36,751 bases of DNA, from positions 1-36,751 of the forward strand of contig CANIBP010000060.1 of the NCBI GenBank assembly GCA_947466075.1. The letters are read 5' to 3'. Position numbers and translations under genes: made by a program. A model generated the notes under the pieces. It searched no databases, had not been told where the DNA came from, and saw nothing but the letters and a program-made list of their open reading frames with translations. Origin of the DNA: Verrucomicrobiaceae bacterium (GTDB lineage Bacteria > Verrucomicrobiota > Verrucomicrobiia > Verrucomicrobiales > Verrucomicrobiaceae). Shown here piece after piece: positions 30,611-36,751 of the stretch. Position 1 is the first letter of the stretch. Each line of letters opens with the position of its first letter.

Positions 30611-31948
30611 CTATTTCTGCTGGGAGCGATGTTTCGCCACCGCATCTGCGATGGCCTGGACCATGCGCTTCTGAATGCCTGCCGCCCGCTGCATCGCCGC
30701 CTGCACTTTCGCGCGACCGGCAGCGCGGTCTTCGTGGAGCGGCTTGAGCATTTCCCAGAGCTCCTGGCCGGTGGTTTGGTTGCTCTCGAAGACCCAATCG
30801 GTCAGGCCGATGTCGCGGAACATCTGCGCTTTCACGGTGTCCGCAGGATTGCGCACGTATAAGGCGGGCGTGCCTTGGGAGAGGGCGATGATGGGCGAGT
30901 GACACTCCGCGCTTACTACAGCGACAGCGCGGGCATAGACGGACGCGGCTTCGTCGGCGAGCCAGAAGGTGTCGCGCCAGATGACGTTCGCTTTCACGTC
31001 GGCGGGCAGCGGATCAAAGAGATGCTCCTTCGCCACCGCGATCTCATAAGTCATCTCGGGACAAAGGATGACCTTCAGCCCGGTCTCACGCACCCAGAGC
31101 GTGATGAGGTCGCGCAGCGGCGCGTGATCGCGGGCGGCGTGCTCGGCATTGATCGCATCGATCTCGTAGTCGCCCGCGTCGCGCGGCAGATTCTTCACGC
31201 GATAGTAGGGCGTGTAGCGCAGACGCGGCAGCACGCAGATGAACTTTCCCTCCTCCACGCCGATGCGCCGCAGCCAGTCCTGCGCCCGCTTTTCATCCCG
31301 CACCGCGATGCCAAACGTGCCGTCCAGGCCGAACTCCAGCACGGGCGTGTGCAACTTTTGGCCTTTCAAGTATTGCAGCGAGAGCGTGTCGCGGGCGAAG
31401 AGGAAAGCTGCGCCGTCATACACCTCACGATGCTTGAACAAGCCATCGAAATGATCCGGCGGCAGCGCGGCGACGACCTTTTGCAGTTCATCCAACGTAT
31501 CGCCCTGCGGACGGTCTTTGCGATTCGACACCGGATCGAACGACGAGCCAAAGAAGCCATACGGCCTGCCCGTCTTTGCCCAAGTCTGAAACGTCTTCGC
31601 ATGACGCGCCGGAGTGATGAAGATGTCTGCGTCCTTCCACGCCTCCGCCAGCGCCGGCGTCGAAGCCTTCCCCGCCTCATCCACCTCGCCCTCTGCGATG
31701 CGCAGCGTCGGAAAAGCGCGCATCAGCATCTCCCGCTCGCGCTCATGAAGCTGCCACGGCCAAAGTGTGACCGTCGCATCCGGCAAATGCTTATAAAGCA
31801 ACCGGATCGTCCCCGGCACCCGCCCGCTGTCGCCGATGTTCTCAAACTGCAACGCCTCGCGGATGAGGATGTGTGGTGGCTCGACGGCTTGCAGCGCGAC
31901 CAGTGGCGCGAGCAGCAGGGCGGTGAGCAATGTAAAGATGGGTTTCAT
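30611..31948 (-). CDS. Polysaccharide pyruvyl transferase-like protein with a signal peptide
   Basis: 445 residues. The shared leader MKPIFTLLTALLLAPLVAL is fused to a body of the PS_pyruv_trans type: FENIGDSGRVPGTIRLLYKH (36-55; the NxGD motif with following Leu/Arg), DADIFITPARHAKTFQTW, GKFICVLPRLRYTPYY and AVVSAECHSPIIALSQGTPA with VRNPADTVKAQMFRDIGLTD. Known relatives transfer pyruvate from phosphoenolpyruvate to a sugar in the cytoplasm, so an export signal is surprising. In the periplasm it could act on another donor, or have become a hydrolase or a binding protein. It is closely followed by the DUF4838 gene. Confidence 0.78.
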   Translation of the reverse strand: MKPIFTLLTALLLAPLVALQAVEPPHILIREALQFENIGDSGRVPGTIRLLYKHLPDATVTLWPWQLHEREREMLMRAFPTLRIAEGEVDEAGKASTPALAEAWKDADIFITPARHAKTFQTWAKTGRPYGFFGSSFDPVSNRKDRPQGDTLDELQKVVAALPPDHFDGLFKHREVYDGAAFLFARDTLSLQYLKGQKLHTPVLEFGLDGTFGIAVRDEKRAQDWLRRIGVEEGKFICVLPRLRYTPYYRVKNLPRDAGDYEIDAINAEHAARDHAPLRDLITLWVRETGLKVILCPEMTYEIAVAKEHLFDPLPADVKANVIWRDTFWLADEAASVYARAVAVVSAECHSPIIALSQGTPALYVRNPADTVKAQMFRDIGLTDWVFESNQTTGQELWEMLKPLHEDRAAGRAKVQAAMQRAAGIQKRMVQAIADAVAKHRSQQK

Positions 31949-31973
31949 GTGTTCGTGGTTGCGACTCGATCAT

Positions 31974-33116
31974 TCATTTCGTTGCCCGCAGCTTTTCCAA
32001 TTCATCCAGCGGCACCTTGAAGAGTTCCGTGGTCGATTTATTGCGTGAGAAGGCGATCCACAACTGGCCGTCGTGCTCGATGGCGTGCGGGTAGGCCAGC
32101 GAGTCGTTGAACGACGTCGGGATGTCGAGCCGCGCCATGCGGGTGAAGCTCAGACCGTCCTCGGAGATCGCCAGATACAGTTCGCGACGACGCATGGTCG
32201 TGTTGGCATTGGAAATGAGCACGCGATAGCCACGGCTGGTGAGCAACGAGAAGATCTTGCTCTTGGCGTTCGGATAATCCGTCTTTACCGGCGCGCTCCA
32301 AGTTTGTCCGTGGTCATGCGAGAACGCGTGGAACAGGCGGTCCGAGGTGCCGTTGTCGCGAAAGACGGCCACGAGCAATCCGTCCGGCTGCTCCCAGCAA
32401 ATCGGTTCATCGGGACTGAGGCCGGTGCTGGCGCTGCTGGCCTGTTTGTCCACCACGGGCACCACACGCCAGTCGCTCAGCGACTTCGTGCCGCCGATGA
32501 GCATGGAGACATTGAAACCCGAGTCGCGCCGCGTCGTGATCCAGTCGCCCGTCGAGAGCTTCTGCGGCGCGAAGTTGTTGATCGCATTCTTGAAGACCGT
32601 GCCCTTCTCCCTCCAAGTGTTGCTCGGCTCGTCCCAAACGTAGGCGAGGAGGTTCATGTCCCGGTCCGGCCCAAATCCACCGTGGCCCTTGAAGCTCGAA
32701 GTCAAGCCGAGCAACTCGCCATCGCGCACCCAGAAGTCGCGGGCATAGAAGCCGTGACCCTCGGCGGGCTCGCGCGTCAGCATCTTGGGCGCACTCCACT
32801 TCAACCCATCATCACTCGTGGCAAAGCGAACATGCTGCGTCGGCCAGTCCTCAATCTTTGGCCCGGCACTCCACATGCACCAAAACTTTCCTCCATGATG
32901 CAGCAGATAGTTGTGCAGTTGAAACTTCCACTGCTCGTCCGGCGGGCAGACGACGGCGTGAGTGCCTTTGAGCAAGGGCAGCCGGGCAAACTTCACCTTC
33001 GACGGATCGCCGTCTGTGCCGGGGAGATTCAGCATCGGCGCAGTCGGCGCGGAGCCGTGGAGCGCGGCCAGCGGTGCGAGCAGCAGGGCGGTGACAATTG
33101 TGAGCGTGGATTTCAT
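31974..33116 (-). CDS. Exported sialidase/BNR-repeat-like glycosidase
   Basis: 380 residues with leader MKSTLTIVTALLLAPLAAL. At least three Asp-box blade motifs are visible: TSDDGLKWSAP (from 100), SHDHGQTWSAP (about 277) and ISEDGLSFTRM (about 325), so a six-bladed sialidase fold is likely. Arg residues of a possible arginine triad are in VRFATSDD, ITTRRDSGF and MRRRELYLAI; a full triad cannot be confirmed by eye. Family members cleave terminal sialic acid or related sugars, or only bind glycans. It is in the operon between the beta-helix gene (12 bases upstream) and the pyruvyl-transferase-like gene (25 bases downstream). Confidence 0.8.
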   Translation of the reverse strand: MKSTLTIVTALLLAPLAALHGSAPTAPMLNLPGTDGDPSKVKFARLPLLKGTHAVVCPPDEQWKFQLHNYLLHHGGKFWCMWSAGPKIEDWPTQHVRFATSDDGLKWSAPKMLTREPAEGHGFYARDFWVRDGELLGLTSSFKGHGGFGPDRDMNLLAYVWDEPSNTWREKGTVFKNAINNFAPQKLSTGDWITTRRDSGFNVSMLIGGTKSLSDWRVVPVVDKQASSASTGLSPDEPICWEQPDGLLVAVFRDNGTSDRLFHAFSHDHGQTWSAPVKTDYPNAKSKIFSLLTSRGYRVLISNANTTMRRRELYLAISEDGLSFTRMARLDIPTSFNDSLAYPHAIEHDGQLWIAFSRNKSTTELFKVPLDELEKLRATK

Positions 33117-33128
33117 GGTGGGCGCTTT

Positions 33129-36100
33129 CTACTTTTTGATCATGTCCACGAACGCTTCCGGTTGCAGGCCCATGCCGCGTTTTACGACTTCGGGATTGGT
33201 GGCGAAGAGGTCGGGGAAATCGAGCGGGACTTTGGTGTCCACGAACTGGTCGATGGGGAACGCGGGCACCTTGGCGGGGTCGAGGCGCTGGAAGATCGCG
33301 AACTGGGGATCGAGCACGATGGAGTCGGTGGGGGCGACGCGTTTTTTGTATTCGGGCAAGGTCATGCGCGTATGGCCGAGGACCTTGCCGTCTTCCTTGA
33401 AGTTGAGAATCCAGTAGAGCGTGCGTTGGGTTTCAGGGACGCGGAGGAAGTAGCAGTTGTTGCGATCCACGATGGCGTCCTGATTGCCGAAGGACATGAA
33501 GTGGATGTTGTTCTTCGCTTTGAAGGCGCTGCTGTCGCAGATGATGTTGCTGCTCAGCTTCGCGGGCGTGCCGAGCTTCACGGCCTCGATCATGTGGCTG
33601 ATGAAGACGCAGTGCTCGACGCGGAAGCCGGGACAACTGGTCACCTCCATGCCGTCGGAGCCGCGTATCATCACGCAGTTCGACACGAGCACGTCGCTGC
33701 TGTCCGCGCCCATGAGCAAGCCGCCGGAGTAGCCCGCGCCGCGTCCATCCCACAGCAGGCGGCGCAGTGTGATGTGGCTGCTTTGATTCACATTGATCAC
33801 GCGCTGCGAGACGTTGCCCTGGCCGCCCATGCGGAAGTCTCGAAAATAGAAGCCGTCCACCGCGATGTGGCTTTTGCCGTTGATGACGAACGCGGTCTCG
33901 ATGCGTCTGCCGCTGCCATCGAGGATGACTTTTTCACCTGGGATGCTCTTGAACTGGATCGGGCGTCCTTCAGTGCCCGTGGTGCGCACGCGGACTTTTT
34001 CAATGTAAGTGCCGCCCGCGACTAGCACCGTGTCTCCAGGCAGTGCCTGCGATGCGGCATGAGCGATGGAACGCCAGGCGCTCCCGCGCTCCAGGCCCGT
34101 CGCCACATCGCTTCCGTCGGGGGCGACATAGAGCGTCCGCGGTGCTGAGTCGGCGGCCTTCGTCGTGAACGTGATGGCTTCATACTTCGGGTCCACCACA
34201 TCGCCCGGGCCTTGATCATCCAGCGGGTAGATGAGCTTGGCGGAGGTGAGTTTGAAGTAATAAGTCGCGCCGGGCTTCAAGCCGGTGAGGCTGAAGCTGC
34301 GGAAGGTATCGTCATTGTTGGTGACCTTGTAACTGCCCTGGGTCTCACAGGCGGGAGTCTCGCCCCACGCGATGCCGGACACGGAGCCGCGCGACATCTG
34401 CCACTCGATGTTTGCCGTGGTGGCGGTGACGGAGTGCAGCGTTGGCGCCGTCATACTCAGCGTGTTCGACATGAGATCCTGGTGAATGCCCAGGCTCTTG
34501 CCCAAGGCTCCACCGGCGGCGAGTGCGATGCGATCCGTCACTTCAGGAATGCCATCGCGCATCGCAAGGACGGGCTGCAACTCACGAGCGTAGATGTCCT
34601 GCGATGTCTTCCGCGCATCCGTCAGCGAGATCGCCTTATCACCTGCCATCCACGCCTTGCTGGCGTCGGCGTAGCTGTTGTAGTCGCTGTATCGAAGTGC
34701 CGACGTCGCTTCTGCGGCACTGCGAAACGCGACCGCCGGGCCTCGCCGGTTGTCATAGACATTGCTGCTCAGTTCCACACCCGTGCAGCCATCGAGTTGC
34801 ACACCCGCCTGTGCAAAGCGCGTGAACTCGCTGTGAGTGATCGCCAATCTCGCGCACTGGCTCGCGTGCAACGCCTTGTCCTTCGCGAAGAAGCGGCAGT
34901 TGTTGAAGCGCACCTTCTCACTCGCGGTGACGCTGACGGTGCTGGCGAAGTTCAGCCGCTCAAACTCGATGCCGTGACTGCCGTCCACTTGGATCGCGCC
35001 CGGCATCAAGACTCGCGCCGTGCCACGGGCGCGCCATGAGATCGGCTCGGCACCTGCCTTGCCGCCCTTGATGGTGACATCGCCATCATACACGCCTTGC
35101 TCAAAGTAAACTGTGTCGCCAGAGCGCAACTCCTTCGCCGCTCGTGCCAGCGTCTTCCACGCAGCCTTCACCGAGAGACCATCGGCCGCATCGTCACCAT
35201 CCGGCTTCACGAAAAAGACATTTGCCTGATACGGTAATGGCCCGCGATCACTCTTGTCAGGCGCACTGCCGCGCATCGTGGAAGTCGCTTGCAGTCGGAA
35301 GTCGAAGTTGAGCGGGTCGGCGAATTCCTTCTCCCGATTCACACGCTCGAAATTCAAGCGAATCGACGTGTCCGTGCCCGCCTTCACATCGTCCAAGTTG
35401 ATGTTCTTGAAGCCAATGATCGAGCGCACCACCTCCCGATGCGATGGCAGATAACTCAGCGCCACGCAGTCGCGCACGTCGGAGATTTCACCCATTTTCC
35501 CACCCTTGATGCCGAGATCGAGCAAATTGCCCCAGCCCATGGATTTCTCGATGAGACCGTAGCCTTCACCACCATAAAGTCGCACGCCGACGCCGCATTT
35601 GTAGGCCACGCAGCGACGCAGCGTGTCATTGCGGACAGCGACGCTGACCACGCCGCCACATTCAAAACCATGCGGCGAGATGTTGCCGTAGGCGACGCAG
35701 TCTTCGATCAAGTTGCCGCCTTCCTTTTCGCTGCGCGTGAGGATGCCACCGCCATTGAGGAAGGCTGTGCAGTGGCGAATCACGCAATCCTTCGCCTCCT
35801 TCAAAACGATCCCCCAGGTGCCTGACTCCGTGTGCCACGTCTGCATCACCGCCTTCTCAAAACCCCGCGCTGCGATGCCATCCAACACCACGCGTTTCGG
35901 CTGCTCCAGCATCAACCCATGCGCTCCCGCCACGGGAATGCTGTAGCGATGCTGATCCGCCGGACGCAGGTCCGTGCTGGAGACATAGAGCTTTGCCGAC
36001 GCCGCATCATGGAAGGAGCTGCCCGGCTGAAACTCCACCTCCGCCCGCGTGGCCTGGGCACCGAGCCGCTTCAGCGTGTCCACTTCATACACCGCCTCCA

Positions 36101-36446
36101 CATCGCCTGTGAAATCCGCCACGAAAGTCTGCCGCGTCCCCGGCACCGGCTTGAACACCCGCGCATCGACATCCCCGCGCAGCAGCACCGTGCCCCGCAT
36201 CTCCGCACGAATGAACGTCTCCTTCTCCGCACTGCCGAGCCCTTTCCTCGCGACCGCCTCCGCATACTCGCCGCGCCCGATGGAAAGCGTGTCTCCCGGC
36301 TGCAAAGCATCCACGCCTTTCTGAATCGTGAGAAACGCCGCCGCGCGACTCGTGCCCGCATTCGAGTCGAGGCCTTGTTTGTTCACGAAGAACTCCGTGG
36401 CGTGCAGCGTGGTTGAAAGGAGGATAAGGAGCAGGGTGATTTTCAT
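33129..36446 (-). CDS. Large exported beta-helix protein with three DUF1565-like modules and an FN3-like domain
   Basis: 1105 residues with leader MKITLLLILLSTTLHA. Three units open with the same phrase, each starting a right-handed helix: FFVNKQGLDSNAGTSRAAAF (about 19), VFFVKPDGDDAADGLSVKAA (about 405) and RTLYVAPDGSDVATGLERGS (about 760). Between the second and third lies a fibronectin-III-like domain (VTATTANIEWQMSRGSVSG, GLKPGATYYFKLTSA, about 670-745). Only the first and third modules carry long coils of Cys/His-rich turns (VLVSNCVMIRGSDGMEVTSC). No lyase signature was recognised; polysaccharide lyase or binding roles are both possible. It is now the first gene of the operon, because the gene upstream is cut by an insertion sequence. 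Confidence 0.82.
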   Translation of the reverse strand: MKITLLLILLSTTLHATEFFVNKQGLDSNAGTSRAAAFLTIQKGVDALQPGDTLSIGRGEYAEAVARKGLGSAEKETFIRAEMRGTVLLRGDVDARVFKPVPGTRQTFVADFTGDVEAVYEVDTLKRLGAQATRAEVEFQPGSSFHDAASAKLYVSSTDLRPADQHRYSIPVAGAHGLMLEQPKRVVLDGIAARGFEKAVMQTWHTESGTWGIVLKEAKDCVIRHCTAFLNGGGILTRSEKEGGNLIEDCVAYGNISPHGFECGGVVSVAVRNDTLRRCVAYKCGVGVRLYGGEGYGLIEKSMGWGNLLDLGIKGGKMGEISDVRDCVALSYLPSHREVVRSIIGFKNINLDDVKAGTDTSIRLNFERVNREKEFADPLNFDFRLQATSTMRGSAPDKSDRGPLPYQANVFFVKPDGDDAADGLSVKAAWKTLARAAKELRSGDTVYFEQGVYDGDVTIKGGKAGAEPISWRARGTARVLMPGAIQVDGSHGIEFERLNFASTVSVTASEKVRFNNCRFFAKDKALHASQCARLAITHSEFTRFAQAGVQLDGCTGVELSSNVYDNRRGPAVAFRSAAEATSALRYSDYNSYADASKAWMAGDKAISLTDARKTSQDIYARELQPVLAMRDGIPEVTDRIALAAGGALGKSLGIHQDLMSNTLSMTAPTLHSVTATTANIEWQMSRGSVSGIAWGETPACETQGSYKVTNNDDTFRSFSLTGLKPGATYYFKLTSAKLIYPLDDQGPGDVVDPKYEAITFTTKAADSAPRTLYVAPDGSDVATGLERGSAWRSIAHAASQALPGDTVLVAGGTYIEKVRVRTTGTEGRPIQFKSIPGEKVILDGSGRRIETAFVINGKSHIAVDGFYFRDFRMGGQGNVSQRVINVNQSSHITLRRLLWDGRGAGYSGGLLMGADSSDVLVSNCVMIRGSDGMEVTSCPGFRVEHCVFISHMIEAVKLGTPAKLSSNIICDSSAFKAKNNIHFMSFGNQDAIVDRNNCYFLRVPETQRTLYWILNFKEDGKVLGHTRMTLPEYKKRVAPTDSIVLDPQFAIFQRLDPAKVPAFPIDQFVDTKVPLDFPDLFATNPEVVKRGMGLQPEAFVDMIKK

Positions 36447-36473
36447 CGTTTTAGTGAGAAAGTATGTTGGTAA

Positions 36474-36611
36474 TTAACGGCTGCGTCCGCGTGCGATGTC
36501 CGCCTTGAGTGCTGCGAAGAGTTCTTTGGCTTTGTCCGGCTCTTGCGCAAAGACATTCGTGGCCTCGCCGGGATCGGTGCGGAGGTTGTAGAGTTGGAAC
36601 TTGTCGTTGGG
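36474..36611 (-). pseudogene. C-terminal fragment of a second sulfatase, cut by an IS element
   Basis: 45 codons remain, ending with TAA at 36474-36476. The sequence NDKFQLYNLRTDPGEATNVF, then PDKAKELFAALK, is the typical C-terminal block of formylglycine sulfatases. Upstream the frame is closed by TAA at 36612-36614, inside sequence that no longer looks like a sulfatase. The rest of the gene is therefore separated by the IS21-like element that starts at about 36608. It lies 27 bases before the beta-helix gene start on the same strand, so it was probably an earlier member of the same operon. Confidence 0.75.
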
Positions 36612-36751
36612 TTATAAAACGCGGTTAAAAAGTGCGGCGGGTGCGCCGGGTGGCGTGGTGGTTTAAAAGTGCAGCACCTCTGGTTTAACCAGGAGGATGT
36701 TCACGAATATGGAGCAATGGAACGAGATACGACGCCGGGTATTGGTTGAGG
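36608..36751 (+). mobile_element. Left end of an IS21-family-like insertion sequence
   Basis: The DNA beyond the sulfatase break begins TGGGTTATAAAACGCGG. It holds three related boxes: GGTTATAAAAC (36610), GGTTAAAAAGTGCGG (36623) and GGTTTAAAAGTGCAGC (36660). These resemble the multiple terminal transposase sites of IS21 elements. A transposase ORF follows on the plus strand. The exact end and the target duplication cannot be set because the right end is outside the window. Confidence 0.65.
36709..36751 (+). CDS. istA: 5' end of an IstA-like transposase
   Basis: The ATG at 36709 opens MEQWNEIRRRVLVE before the window ends. This matches the start of IS21 IstA transposases, whose N-terminal helix-turn-helix begins with such a phrase. 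A strong AGGAGG at 36691-36696 lies 12 bases ahead; an earlier in-frame ATG at 36697 is too close to it. Family level only, because 14 codons are visible. Confidence 0.65.
   Translation, partial: MEQWNEIRRRVLVE

Noticed and set aside
30609..30905. N-terminal extension of the DUF4838 protein
   Set aside because: It overlaps the end of the pyruvyl-transferase-like gene in another frame and is Arg/His/Pro-rich shadow sequence. The signal peptide starts at 30608, 2 bases after the upstream stop.
1..36751. tRNA, rRNA or riboswitch genes
   Set aside because: No cloverleaf, rRNA-like or known riboswitch core was seen in any intergenic gap, though weak structured RNAs cannot be excluded by eye.

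Overview
The window reads as a chromosomal piece of a Verrucomicrobia-type bacterium, probably of the Verrucomicrobiaceae/Prosthecobacter kind, with Planctomycetes as the main alternative. The reasons are family content and style: paired planctomycete-type cytochrome (PSCyt) proteins with DUF1501 and DUF1552 partners, an ECF sigma factor next to a FecR/LamG membrane sensor, a DUF4838 protein, FAD_oxidored, sulfatases, GH28, GH43 and GH5 enzymes, and very long right-handed beta-helix proteins. Nearly all proteins are exported. The sequence is GC-rich, and nearly every gene from 1290 to 36611 lies on the minus strand.

Layout in + coordinates: (1) 1-1193, the only plus-strand native genes: the end of an unknown gene, a 23-residue membrane peptide ORF and an AAA+ ATPase. 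This block meets a decapitated signal-peptide sequence at about 1210. (2) 1290-5181, a DUF1552 protein and a PSCyt/DUF1592-type cytochrome. (3) 5397-13750, a tightly coupled operon read from 13750 downwards: ECF sigma, FecR-LamG sensor, alpha/beta esterase, SASA-type acetylesterase, PSCyt-DUF1549-DUF1553 cytochrome, DUF1501 protein. (4) 13751-16059, intergenic DNA with palindromes, a broken HTH-like ORF and small leader ORFs, around a GH28-like beta-helix protein. (5) 16060-19254, a 1064-residue surface beta-helix protein. (6) 19422-36446, a minus-strand train of exported polysaccharide-active proteins: beta-helix/FN3, sialidase-like, pyruvyl-transferase-like, DUF4838, sulfatase, GH28, LamG-like, GH5, FAD oxidoreductase, GH43 and a second LamG-like protein. 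(7) 36474-36751, the tail of a second sulfatase cut by the left end of an IS21-like element.

Taken together, this looks like a polysaccharide-degradation cluster. It has deacetylation (SASA, esterase), desulfation (sulfatases), backbone and side-chain hydrolysis (GH28, GH43, GH5, sialidase-like) and outer-surface redox/cytochrome proteins, with an ECF/FecR-LamG pair as the likely switch. The glycan itself cannot be named; a sulfated, acetylated, uronate- or pectin-like polymer is an inference. No transporter genes are in the window.

The most unusual structure is in the DNA of the leaders. Many unrelated genes begin with almost the same signal-peptide DNA, and an exact 16-mer occurs five times. 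Orphan copies of such leaders sit directly after gene ends. Short inverted-repeat elements of two different sequence families are embedded in signal-peptide coding regions. This suggests that the leader DNA behaves as a dispersed repeat or recombination cassette that equips genes for export.
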